Part shown: positions 33,342 through 41,609 of the stretch, piece after piece
Numbering within the stretch: the stretch's first letter is position 1
Layout: the number at the start of each line of letters is the position of its first letter
Notes under the pieces: model-generated
The model's database searches: none
Told to the model about the DNA's origin: nothing
Seen by the model: only the letters and a program-made list of their open reading frames with translations
NCBI GenBank assembly: GCA_022510815.1
Contig: JAFLST010000018.1
Location: 1 to 51,892, forward strand
Length of the DNA stretch: 51,892 nucleotides
Reading direction: 5' to 3'
From: Christensenellaceae bacterium
GTDB lineage: Bacteria > Bacillota > Clostridia > Christensenellales > Aristaeellaceae
Position numbers and translations under genes: made by a program

Positions 33342-33977
33342 TTACAGCTTGGAATAGCCGAAGCTGTTCACCAGCGCGTCCAGCTTGACATTGCCCTTGC
33401 AGAAGGGGCACTCCAGCTTGTTGAAGGCCTGATAACCGGGGATATCCTTGGTGGTGAAGACGGCGTTCACCGGATAGCCGCTGACATGATCCACCGCGCT
33501 GAACAGCGCGCAGACGCCCCGGACAACGCCGCCGTAATACTCGACGCCCTCCACGCACTTGGCCGACGTTCTGCCCGTGGTGACGTCCGCCAGCAGCAGC
33601 AGGACGTTCTTCCCGGCGATCATGGGCCGGATGTTGTCGCGGAAGATGAGCTGGTTGGTGCTGTTGTACTCCGGCGGCACGATGTAGATGGTCTTCTGCG
33701 TGTTCATCGACCGGATGCCCGCCTTGGTCAGCTCCTCCGCGAGGAACGCGCCGATGATCTCCGTGCCCTCGATGCAGACGATGGTATCCACCGGCGTGCT
33801 ATAGACATACTGGGCCGAGAGCTGCTTGGCGGCAGCGGCAGACTCGCTGTGGCTGGCCTTCAACGTCGTGGTATCCACATAATAATTGATGTGGGAATGA
33901 TTCGTCGAGAAATGCCCCTGCGTCACGCGAATCGACACGCCCGCCGACGAAGTGATCTCATAGCTTCTGCTTTCCAT
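33342..33977 (-). CDS. Phosphoribosyltransferase-like protein
   Basis: This is a 211-residue cytoplasmic protein. The PRPP-binding loop reads VLLLLADVTTGRTSA, a variant of the type I phosphoribosyltransferase motif, and the TIVCIEGTEIIGAFLA region resembles the active-site flank of orotate phosphoribosyltransferases. The motif has ADVTTG where most have DDVxTTG, so one acidic residue is missing. The end carries a lone CPFC pair. The N-terminal 40 residues do not match. The reaction may therefore differ from pyrimidine synthesis. The ATG at 33977 follows AAAGGGGAT. Confidence 0.6.
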   Translation of the reverse strand: MESRSYEITSSAGVSIRVTQGHFSTNHSHINYYVDTTTLKASHSESAAAAKQLSAQYVYSTPVDTIVCIEGTEIIGAFLAEELTKAGIRSMNTQKTIYIVPPEYNSTNQLIFRDNIRPMIAGKNVLLLLADVTTGRTSAKCVEGVEYYGGVVRGVCALFSAVDHVSGYPVNAVFTTKDIPGYQAFNKLECPFCKGNVKLDALVNSFGYSKL

Positions 33978-34021
33978 AAGCGATCCCCTTTCTTTTCTTG
34001 GTGTCATGCTTCTGTAGGCAA

Positions 34022-34051
34022 ATTATACCACGCGGAGCCTTTTCCGCACAA
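34022..34051 (-). promoter_or_regulatory. Sigma-A promoter with extended -10 for the PRTase-like gene
   Basis: On the minus strand TTGTGC (34051-34046) and TATAAT (34027-34022) are 18 bp apart, with an extended TGG at the -10 box. Confidence 0.65.
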
Positions 34052-34070
34052 GTAGAAATTGTCCATCGCG

Positions 34071-35240
34071 TCACTCGATATGCTCCAGCAGGTCATTGTG
34101 AGCCTCGTCCGGGCCGACGCTTGACCAGTACAGGCCGAAAATCCGGCAGTCCGCGCGCCCGGAATCCTGCACGCTGTACCGGCCCGTCTGCTGGGAGCTG
34201 TGCATCTTGAAGGCCCGCTTTGCCACGGACAGCGAGGTCTCCCCGCCGAAGGCCGCCAGCGGCTGCCGCCAGTCGAAGACCGTCCGGTCCTCCTTCCACA
34301 GGTGCACATAGAGCTTCTGGGGCTGCCAGACCCCGTACAGCGCCGCGGTGGGCTCATCCCACGTTTCGTCGCCCGACAGCAGGGTGACCGCGTCAATGAC
34401 CGCCTGCACGGTGAGCTTGTGATGAGTATGGCCCAGCTCGCCGTTGACGTCCTGCGTGACGACCACGGAGGGCCGATACTTGCGGATCAGCTCGGCGACG
34501 TATTGCTTCGGCGCGTCCTCACCGCCCCACATCTCGATATAGCCCTTGAGGTTCTTCGCGCTGCGGTCCGGGAAGGCGCCGATCTCGGGATAGTAGCGCA
34601 CGCCGCAGGTCCACAGTCCCGCCAGCAGCTCATTGTGCCGGAAATCCGAGCTGCCCACCGTGTAGACGACGATCACCTTTTTCTGATACTCGCCCGCGTA
34701 GGTCGGCAGCAGACCGCCGAACCAGAGCAGCTCATCGTCCGGGTGGGTGGCGACGAGCATGATGTCCGCCGGGCCCTCCATGCGCTCCCACTGCTGCACC
34801 GTATCCGGCAGATCGCCCTCCGAATACACCTGCATCCGCTTGAAGTGAACGTCCTCCGGCCCTTCCCCGATGGTGATGGTGAAGGTGGTCACAGGCCGCG
34901 AGAAGGGAATATAGTTTGTCACGAAGGTCTCGGTATACTCGGCGATCACCTGCCCGTCGGACTCGATCACCAGCTTCGGCACATCGCCCAGAAACGACAC
35001 CATCACGCCCTGCGCGGGTGTGTTTTCCGGCGTTTCAACCGTGAGCGTATCGCCCGGCGAGCAGGGCCAGTAGTCCCGGAGACCGCCGCTCACCAGCTTC
35101 GAGCGGTGTCTGCTGTTGCTGCTGGCCGTCAGCTTGCATTTCGCGGCGATGTTCTGGGCCTCGCCCTCCGCCGCCGCCACGCCGCACAGCGTCAGCAGCA
35201 CGAGCAGCGCCGCCAGCAGTTTCCCTGCACAGGTTTTCAT
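34071..35240 (-). CDS. Secreted PIG-L family deacetylase with an N-terminal beta domain
   Basis: This 389-residue exported protein has a signal peptide (residues 1-24, ending CGVAAAEGE). Residues 30-150 form a beta-rich domain of unknown type that could bind a sugar. Residues 155-389 are a PIG-L/LmbE deacetylase. The zinc motif is ATHPDDELLWFGG, and HTHHKLTVQAVIDA supplies the third ligand. Family members remove acetyl groups from GlcNAc-type sugars. Being exported, it may act on wall or host glycans. It is divergent from the sortase gene at 35452. Confidence 0.8.
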   Translation of the reverse strand: MKTCAGKLLAALLVLLTLCGVAAAEGEAQNIAAKCKLTASSNSRHRSKLVSGGLRDYWPCSPGDTLTVETPENTPAQGVMVSFLGDVPKLVIESDGQVIAEYTETFVTNYIPFSRPVTTFTITIGEGPEDVHFKRMQVYSEGDLPDTVQQWERMEGPADIMLVATHPDDELLWFGGLLPTYAGEYQKKVIVVYTVGSSDFRHNELLAGLWTCGVRYYPEIGAFPDRSAKNLKGYIEMWGGEDAPKQYVAELIRKYRPSVVVTQDVNGELGHTHHKLTVQAVIDAVTLLSGDETWDEPTAALYGVWQPQKLYVHLWKEDRTVFDWRQPLAAFGGETSLSVAKRAFKMHSSQQTGRYSVQDSGRADCRIFGLYWSSVGPDEAHNDLLEHIE

Positions 35241-35377
35241 GGGTATCTTACCTCCGTCTTTCCATCCGCGAGGAGCCTCTCCGGAATCTTTTGCGTGTAT
35301 TCTTCATGCTGTCAAAGCCTTGCTTATTCTACAATGCCCGCCACGCCTTTGTCAACAAGGGCCTTTCCGCCAAAGGC

Positions 35378-35406
35378 TTTACAGGGCGCGGGAGTTCATG
35401 TACAAT
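35378..35406 (+). promoter_or_regulatory. Sigma-A promoter of the class B sortase gene
   Basis: TTTACA (35378-35383) and TACAAT (35401-35406) are 17 bp apart. The start codon is at 35452. Confidence 0.8.
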
Positions 35407-35451
35407 AGATGTGATACCGCATGTCAGCCGCGGACGGGAGGTGCGTTTCTC

Positions 35452-36408
35452 ATGAAAAAAGATGACCGCCGGGGGAAAAGGCTCCCTCTGGTCATGTTCC
35501 TGATTTTCGCCTCCCTGTTCTGCTTTTCCGCGTACAAGGTGGCATCCCAGCTGCTGACGGAGCACAGGGAACAGCAGGCCTTCTCGGACCTGCTCGCGGA
35601 GATCAGCGCCAGCCGTCAGGCCGTTCAGCATGTGATCCCCACCGGGGCCGGCCCGGAGACAGCGGTCACACTGCCGACCGCCGAAGCCATCCCCGTGACG
35701 GAAGCGCCGGAAAACACCCAGCCTGTGTTGGCGGGCCCGCCCGATCAGCAGACCCCGGAAGCCTCGCCCGAGAGCACTGAACCAGCCGCGACGCCTTCGC
35801 CGGTGACGACGCCCACGGAAGTGCCGCCCATGCTGGACGCCTATGCGACGCTTTACAGGAAGAACCGGGATCTGTTCGGCTGGATCGAGATTGAGGGAAC
35901 GGCCGTCAGCTTCCCCGTGATGCACACCCCGCGCAACCCGGAATACTACCTGCACAAGGCCTTTGACAAAACCTACTCTTTCAGCGGCGTCCCCTTCATG
36001 GACGGCTCCTGCTATCCGGGCTGCGGGAACTACATCATCTACGGTCACCACATGAAAAACGGCACCATGTTCGCGCCCATCGTGAACTATGCCCGGGAAG
36101 ACTACTGGCGGGAGCACCCCTTCGTCTACTTCGACACGCTGTATGAGACGGGCGTCTATGAGGTGGTCGCAGCCTTCTATTCCAAGGTCTACGGGAAGGA
36201 CGAGACGGACGCGTTCCGCTATTACCTTTACACGGACCTAAGCGATCCCGCCGCCTTTGAGGAATACACGGCGCAGGTTCGGGCCGCCGCCATCTATGAC
36301 ACGGGTATTGAGGCCGTTTACGGCGACCAGCTCATCACCCTCTCCACCTGCGAATACAGCACGACGGACGGACGCTTCGTCGTGGTGGCAAAAAGAATCG
36401 ACCCATAA
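35452..36408 (+). CDS. srtB: Class B sortase
   Basis: This is a 318-residue membrane-bound transpeptidase. Residues 9-29 are the N-terminal membrane anchor, followed by a long Pro/Thr/Glu-rich linker to about residue 125. The sortase barrel contains the catalytic His199 in IIYGHHMKNG, Cys300 in LITLSTCEYS and Arg308 in DGRFVVVAKR, in the class B pattern. Class B sortases attach proteins to the wall or build pili. It is the only sortase in the window, and the giant surface protein at the right end lacks an obvious LPXTG motif. The ATG at 35452 has a GGGAGG site. Confidence 0.9.
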   Translation: MKKDDRRGKRLPLVMFLIFASLFCFSAYKVASQLLTEHREQQAFSDLLAEISASRQAVQHVIPTGAGPETAVTLPTAEAIPVTEAPENTQPVLAGPPDQQTPEASPESTEPAATPSPVTTPTEVPPMLDAYATLYRKNRDLFGWIEIEGTAVSFPVMHTPRNPEYYLHKAFDKTYSFSGVPFMDGSCYPGCGNYIIYGHHMKNGTMFAPIVNYAREDYWREHPFVYFDTLYETGVYEVVAAFYSKVYGKDETDAFRYYLYTDLSDPAAFEEYTAQVRAAAIYDTGIEAVYGDQLITLSTCEYSTTDGRFVVVAKRIDP

Positions 36409-36415
36409 ACAAGCG

Positions 36416-36447
36416 CTCCCGCCCGCGGCACAGACCACAGGCGGGAG
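36416..36447. terminator. Hairpin between convergent sortase and solute-binding genes
   Basis: CTCCCGCC (36416-36423) pairs with GGCGGGAG (36440-36447). T-rich tails on both strands are weak, so the terminator is probable rather than certain. Confidence 0.55.
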
Positions 36448-36460
36448 TTATTATATCTTC

Positions 36461-37711
36461 TTACAGCCCTGTAAACAGATGGTAGAGCTCCTGCGCCTGC
36501 TCCTCCGAGGTGCTCCTGTCATAGAGCACGGCGTTGCAGGCATTGCGGAAGCCTTCGATCATGCTGTCATTTTCCAGATACGGGCTGACCACCGCAATAT
36601 CCTCGGTGTACTCGTTCATCTTCAGGAACGCCTCATACTGAATGCCGGTGAGCATGTCGTTCTCCTCGAGGCACGCCCGGGCCGAAGCGCTGACCGGCAC
36701 GCCCTTTTCAACGCCCTGCAGCTTCGCCATCTCCTCGGAATTCAGCAGGAAGTCCAGCAGCATAGCCGCCTCCTTCGGATGATCAGTGTCCCTGCTGATC
36801 GCGTACATTGTCGCGGGCTTGGCGTACCAGCCGTCCCCTACCTCGGCGGAGTCCCCGACAGGATAATTGACCACAATGATCTCGTAGCCGTTGGCGATGG
36901 CCTTGCCGCAGTGGCTCGACGCGTCGCTGATCCATGCCAAAATGCCGCCATACTCGCCGGTGGCAACCTTCAGGCTGTCATAGTATTCCGGCTGGGGCAT
37001 CACCTTTTCGTTCACGAGCCGGCAGTAGAAGTCGATCATCACCTGCACGTCGTCCGCGGTAAAGTTGATGCTGCCGTCCAGATTCATGAACGTCTTTCCC
37101 GTCAGCTGCTCTGCGTAGGCGATCACGAAGAACCACAGCGACTTGGCCACCATGGCGATGGGATACGTCTCCCCGTTCATGACCTTCGCCGCCGCAAACA
37201 GGTCGTCCCATGTTTGCGGGATTCCGAGGCCATACTGCTCATAGATGGTCTTGTTGATATAGACGGTCTGGGTGTTCAGCGCGATCGGAATCGCGTTCAG
37301 GCTGCCGTTCTGCATGCCGAAATCGAGCTCATCCTCGCTGAAATTGGAAAGGTCGATGTAATCGCTGAGCTTGCTGATGTCATAATACCCATCGCCGTCC
37401 GGCGAATACTGCTGAATCCATGCGTAGTTGATCTGCATGACGTCCGACTCGGTGTTCGAGGCCATCTGGGCGTCGCTTCGCTTCTGATATCCCGACCAGT
37501 CCGAATAATGGCAGACGACATTGATCTCGGGATGGAGCTTCTCAAACTCCTTGACGGCGGCGAGGGTATACTCGTGCCGGACATCGTTGCCCCACCATGA
37601 CAGGGAGACGTCGATTTGCTCAAAGTTGGAGGTCAAAACTGCCTGACGGCTGCAGCCTGAAAGCAGGAGCGCCGCAGCCAGCAGAAGCGATACAAGCGCT
37701 TTCCTTTTCAT
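36461..37711 (-). CDS. Extracellular solute-binding lipoprotein (family 1)
   Basis: This is a 416-residue exported lipoprotein. The lipobox ALLLSGC puts the acylated Cys at residue 20. The body has the family 1 layout with VSLSWWGNDVRHEYTLAAVKEF, the clamp HPEINVVCHYSDWSGYQ and ATMYAISRDTDHPKEAA. These proteins usually bind sugars for an ABC transporter. No permease or ATPase gene is near. Its start codon directly follows the stop of a GGDEF gene, so the pair is one transcript. It might act as a ligand sensor for the signalling protein; this is inference. Confidence 0.87.
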   Translation of the reverse strand: MKRKALVSLLLAAALLLSGCSRQAVLTSNFEQIDVSLSWWGNDVRHEYTLAAVKEFEKLHPEINVVCHYSDWSGYQKRSDAQMASNTESDVMQINYAWIQQYSPDGDGYYDISKLSDYIDLSNFSEDELDFGMQNGSLNAIPIALNTQTVYINKTIYEQYGLGIPQTWDDLFAAAKVMNGETYPIAMVAKSLWFFVIAYAEQLTGKTFMNLDGSINFTADDVQVMIDFYCRLVNEKVMPQPEYYDSLKVATGEYGGILAWISDASSHCGKAIANGYEIIVVNYPVGDSAEVGDGWYAKPATMYAISRDTDHPKEAAMLLDFLLNSEEMAKLQGVEKGVPVSASARACLEENDMLTGIQYEAFLKMNEYTEDIAVVSPYLENDSMIEGFRNACNAVLYDRSTSEEQAQELYHLFTGL

Positions 37712-39208
37712 TCAGTTTTCCTCCCCATCTATCGTAAAGTTGTCCTTGCCCTTTCGCTTGGTCGCATACAGCGCGCTGTCCGCCATCTTGTACAGCTCGG
37801 CGAAAGACGTGCCGTTGCGAGGATACAAGGCCACGCCCACGCTGGCAGAGCCCCTGTATTCCTTGTCACCGACGGGTTCCCGCTTCCGCAGGGCCGTCAG
37901 CAACTCGCTGCACTTGCGATGGATCAGCCGATTTCTCTCCTCCTCGCTCATGCTGCCCTTGATGCCCATGAAGACACAGAACTCGTCGCCGCCGAGCCGC
38001 CCCAGACTGTCCTCGGAGCGGAACGTGCTGCGCATGCTCTCGCCGACGTCCGCCAGCACCTTGTCGCCATAAGCGTGGCCGAAGGTATCGTTGACCGACT
38101 TGAAGTTGTCAATGTCGATGAGCAGCAGGGCATACTGCATATTCTCCTCCGCATTCTGGAGAAGGGTATCCACCCGCACCTCGAAGAACCGCTTGTTGAG
38201 GACGCCCGTCAGCTGATCGACATGGGCCTCCTCATTGAGCGTGGTGAACTTCTTGCCAACGGAGCTCGACACGCCAAAGGAGAGAATCATGCTCAGGCCG
38301 ATGGCGATGATGGCCGCGATGGCGCCGATGCCGAGGATGTACCCCTGCACGGTGTTCTTTTCCTTCAGAATGATCTGAGTCGGCACCGAGCTGATGACCC
38401 GCCAGTTATCGCCGCTGGGGTTGACCGTGATCAGATAGTCGTCGTCCATGAGCGTCGCCGAGTCATGGCCGCTGACACGCTTGCTGATATCGTCGCTCAT
38501 GATGCTGCCCATCTCGCCGTCGACGGAGGAGTAGATCATGACGTCGTTATCCTCCACCAGCCGGATGGTGATGTCCGCAATGCCGCCGGGATGCTCGAAC
38601 ACGCTCTCCAGCTCCGTCGCGTAAAAGGACGTGAGCAGCACGGCATTGCTGTTGACCCGCTTGACATAATAGATTCTGTTGTAATTGCCGCTGTAGCCGG
38701 CCAGCCAGCCGTCGTGCGTGCGCTCCCGGTTGATAATCCCGGCGAGGTCGTCGTAAAGGCTGCTGCCGAAGAGATCCTTCGTGTTGTTGGAGAGCTTGCC
38801 CACCACATGGTTATTGCTGTAAACGATACTAAAGTCCACGAAGTTCTCCATCAGGCAGAGGCTGTAGAGCTTGTCAGAGATGGAATTCTCGGTGTTGAGA
38901 GCTTCGTATTCATCATTGTTAGCATCGGTCGCGTCGTAGGTATAGGCCACCTTCTCCGCGAAGACAAGCGCCGCCATGGTCTCTACCCGGGAAAGGTAGC
39001 TGTCCAGATTCATCTGCATCTGCACGTTCAGATCGGCAGCGAGCTCGCTGACCTTGGATTTCAGAACGTCATCCGTCTTGATGATCGTGCTGACCGAAAT
39101 AAAGCTCGTGATTCCGATGATGATGAACGCGTAATACGCAATCAGCGAAAACTTGAACTTGCGGATGTCTGCCGTATTCTCTCTGCCTCTCCCAAAAAAA
39201 CCAGCCAT
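37712..39208 (-). CDS. Membrane diguanylate cyclase (sensor plus GGDEF domain)
   Basis: This 498-residue protein makes c-di-GMP. A membrane segment lies near residues 17-40 and another near 290-312, with a dCache-like extracellular sensor between them. The GGDEF domain is intact: DQLTGVLNKRFFE, DIDNFKSVNDTFGHAYGD, and RLGGDEFCVFM. An RxxD inhibitory site (RSED) sits five residues before GGDEF, so product inhibition is likely. Start at 39208 is used because a GGAG-rich site precedes it. It lies directly before the solute-binding lipoprotein and near an HD-GYP-like gene. Confidence 0.92.
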   Translation of the reverse strand: MAGFFGRGRENTADIRKFKFSLIAYYAFIIIGITSFISVSTIIKTDDVLKSKVSELAADLNVQMQMNLDSYLSRVETMAALVFAEKVAYTYDATDANNDEYEALNTENSISDKLYSLCLMENFVDFSIVYSNNHVVGKLSNNTKDLFGSSLYDDLAGIINRERTHDGWLAGYSGNYNRIYYVKRVNSNAVLLTSFYATELESVFEHPGGIADITIRLVEDNDVMIYSSVDGEMGSIMSDDISKRVSGHDSATLMDDDYLITVNPSGDNWRVISSVPTQIILKEKNTVQGYILGIGAIAAIIAIGLSMILSFGVSSSVGKKFTTLNEEAHVDQLTGVLNKRFFEVRVDTLLQNAEENMQYALLLIDIDNFKSVNDTFGHAYGDKVLADVGESMRSTFRSEDSLGRLGGDEFCVFMGIKGSMSEEERNRLIHRKCSELLTALRKREPVGDKEYRGSASVGVALYPRNGTSFAELYKMADSALYATKRKGKDNFTIDGEEN

Positions 39209-39282
39209 CGTGCCTGTCTCCCTCCACACCAGCAAGCCCATGGTCATGTTTTGTTTTTCAGCGGCGGTTGATTGTCCATTCC

Positions 39283-39311
39283 ATTGTACCGAAAGCCTCG
39301 CCGTCGATCAA
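39283..39311 (-). promoter_or_regulatory. Sigma-A promoter of the GGDEF/solute-binding pair
   Basis: On the minus strand TTGATC (39311-39306) and TACAAT (39288-39283) are 17 bp apart. The start codon is at 39208. Confidence 0.72.
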
Positions 39312-39378
39312 TAGCTTTTGTTATTTTATGCGCTTTCTCGGCAACGATCTCACGGCTGTCCGCGCGGCGGCGCCCCAA

Positions 39379-41235
39379 TCACTGCTCACGGAAATAGATG
39401 TCGCAGTAGATTTCCTTTCTCCGCTCGTTGATCATGTGGTTGATCTTCTGCCGGATTTCCTCCACATGGAGCAGCTCGCTGATGCGCCCGCAGTACCGGG
39501 CGCCCCTCGCGCTGTCGAACTCGGCCGTGACCTGCTCCAGCGTCTTGCCCAGGCCGTAGGGACGGCCGATATTGTCCGTCGCCGCGTCAATGCAGTCCGC
39601 AATGGTCAGGATGTTCACGAAAGGCTTGTTGGCCGTATGCTCCTTCCGGGGATAGCCCGCCGACGCGTCGAACCACAGGTGATGCAGCTCCGCGCAGTCG
39701 CGGATGCACTCGATCTCCGGGGTCAGGACGCCCCGATAAATCGCCGAGAAATTCGTGGGGTGCTCCTTGATGATCTCGAATTCCTCGTTCGTCAGATTCC
39801 GGGAGGAATTCGTCACATAGTCCAGACAGAAATACTTGCCGATATCGTGGCACAGCGCGCTTTTTTCCATCAGGCTCAGGGCTTCCTCCCGATGGTCGCG
39901 CCAGTATGCCCAGTCCTGCCCTGCCACGCCGTCCAGATACTGCGGCTCATGCTCCAGAACATAGTCAAGCAGGATCAGGCAGATTTCCTTGACCATGATG
40001 GTATGAACAAAGAGGTCCTTGCTGGCATAAATCGTAGCATCGAGCACAATGTGCATAAAATAGTCAAAGTCCACGATGCTGGAGGCCACATGCATCAGCT
40101 CCAGCATAAAAAGGTTGACCTGATAGACGCTGACATATAGCGCCAGCTGGCTCAAGCCCGCCGTGGCATCCGCCATGTTTTTTTGCACATGCCCGATGAC
40201 CTCGAGGGTCTTGTCCAGCATCATCTGCCTGTCAGCCCCGCGGCACCGGCACAGATTATCCAGATAGCAGGTATTCATGACAAACAGGGTGGTGCACTGC
40301 TCCAGCGCGCCATAATCCTCATGCGGATGGGTGAGCTCTTCGGTCCTCGCCAGCATCTCCTCCATGGTGATTTTGCCCAGATAGAAGTCGGCCTGAGCGA
40401 TGTAATACCACGTCGTCAAACGATCCGACAGCAGCGTGAGAGCCTGATCCGATTTGACCACCGCCCGCAGGTCATCCGCCAGCTCCTCGATCACGTCCGC
40501 ATTCTTTTCCAGATCCTCAAGCACTGCCGCAGAGGGCGCGCCGCTGTTGGGAGCGAAGGTTTTATACCACGCGCTCATCGCGAATCCCAGCACATACGTC
40601 TTGCACTGAATATAACCTTCCTGCGCGAAATCCTCTCCCATCGTCTGACGGAGCTCTTGAATCCGCCTCTTGATTTCCCGGTATTTTCTCAGCCCGAAGG
40701 TCAGGTCCTTCTTATTGTACACGCAAAGCAGCCAGCAGCTGACCAGCAGACGTTTATTCTGGTCGGACAGCTTGTCAAAGTCCTTCAGATACTGCTCCGC
40801 CATCAGAGAATACTCGCTGCTCCCGCTGGCGTCGCGATGATCCATCAGCATGAGGTCGAAGCGCATACATGTGCCCATCATTCGCACGATCTGATCCGGA
40901 TCCTGCGCCGCCTGGTCATACTCGAGCAGCAACTGCGCGATTCGCTGCGAGACGCTGGGGTCGACATAATCTCCTGTGCCTTTAACAGGCATAAGCCGCT
41001 CGAGAAAATCGCGCAACCCAGCCACGACCTCCTCATTCAGCAAAGAGGGGTCCTTCTCATAGACCGCGATATAGTCCCTGATAATGGCATTCGTCTGGCC
41101 TGAAATCTGCTTTTTTTCATAGGAGGTATCCATCAGCTTTTTGATCAAGCTTTCTCTGGTCTCCTCCGGGCCGACGCTGACTGGCCCCAGCTCGTTATAG
41201 CGCTCCATCAGCGCTGGATAGTCCCGATAATCCAT
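39379..41235 (-). CDS. HD-GYP-like domain protein
   Basis: This is a 618-residue soluble protein. The C-terminal third is an HD-type phosphohydrolase domain with CHDIGKYF, NEEFEIIKEHP and a GYP-type motif ELHHLWFDASAGYP. HD-GYP enzymes degrade c-di-GMP. The usual HHExxDGxGYP reads HHLWFDASAGYP here, so some ligands are changed. The N-terminal 400 residues are helical and match no family I know. The Met at 41235 is used because AAGGAG precedes it. It lies just upstream of the GGDEF gene, and the two may form a make-and-break pair. Confidence 0.78.
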   Translation of the reverse strand: MDYRDYPALMERYNELGPVSVGPEETRESLIKKLMDTSYEKKQISGQTNAIIRDYIAVYEKDPSLLNEEVVAGLRDFLERLMPVKGTGDYVDPSVSQRIAQLLLEYDQAAQDPDQIVRMMGTCMRFDLMLMDHRDASGSSEYSLMAEQYLKDFDKLSDQNKRLLVSCWLLCVYNKKDLTFGLRKYREIKRRIQELRQTMGEDFAQEGYIQCKTYVLGFAMSAWYKTFAPNSGAPSAAVLEDLEKNADVIEELADDLRAVVKSDQALTLLSDRLTTWYYIAQADFYLGKITMEEMLARTEELTHPHEDYGALEQCTTLFVMNTCYLDNLCRCRGADRQMMLDKTLEVIGHVQKNMADATAGLSQLALYVSVYQVNLFMLELMHVASSIVDFDYFMHIVLDATIYASKDLFVHTIMVKEICLILLDYVLEHEPQYLDGVAGQDWAYWRDHREEALSLMEKSALCHDIGKYFCLDYVTNSSRNLTNEEFEIIKEHPTNFSAIYRGVLTPEIECIRDCAELHHLWFDASAGYPRKEHTANKPFVNILTIADCIDAATDNIGRPYGLGKTLEQVTAEFDSARGARYCGRISELLHVEEIRQKINHMINERRKEIYCDIYFREQ

Positions 41236-41303
41236 GCTGTCTCCTTCTGCCCGTCCGATGTACATCCATTGGCTGGCAATGCGCTCATTGGTCAGATACA
41301 ATC

Positions 41304-41332
41304 ATTATAAACCCTAACATTCGAGAGTTCAA
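41304..41332 (-). promoter_or_regulatory. Sigma-A promoter of the HD-GYP-like gene
   Basis: On the minus strand TTGAAC (41332-41327) and TATAAT (41309-41304) are 17 bp apart. Confidence 0.82.
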
Positions 41333-41433
41333 GTCAGAAATGACAGCAATCCCATAGGATTACAGCATCGGCGCCATCCGATCGCGGACGCGCTGCACAT
41401 CAGCGCACAGAGGAATGCGCGAGCTCAGGCAAA

Positions 41434-41466
41434 AACTGACCCAGCACGCAGCCGGGCCAGTTTTCT
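41434..41466. terminator. Second terminator-like hairpin
   Basis: AAAACTG and CCC pair with GGG and CAGTTTT around a single mismatch, close to a stronger hairpin at 41478-41506. The two in a row may give tight insulation between genes. Confidence 0.5.
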
Positions 41467-41477
41467 GATGCAAATAC

Positions 41478-41506
41478 AAAATCCGAACCGCTTGGGTTCG
41501 GATTTT
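41478..41506. terminator. Bidirectional rho-independent terminator
   Basis: A perfect 12-bp stem (41478-41489 with 41495-41506) around a 5-nt loop has T runs on both strands. It ends the secreted-protein gene at 41610. Confidence 0.88.
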
Positions 41507-41609
41507 GTCATGATTGGGCAGCGCGTACCGGCTTCAACCGGCGTCTTCCGCCAACGAGCATGTGGCGCGCGCATTTTCTCAGAGCCACCTGCAACGGATC
41601 GTCTTTTTA

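Noticed and set aside
36461-37711. Complete ABC sugar transporter
   Set aside because: Only the binding lipoprotein is present; no permease or ATPase gene adjoins it.
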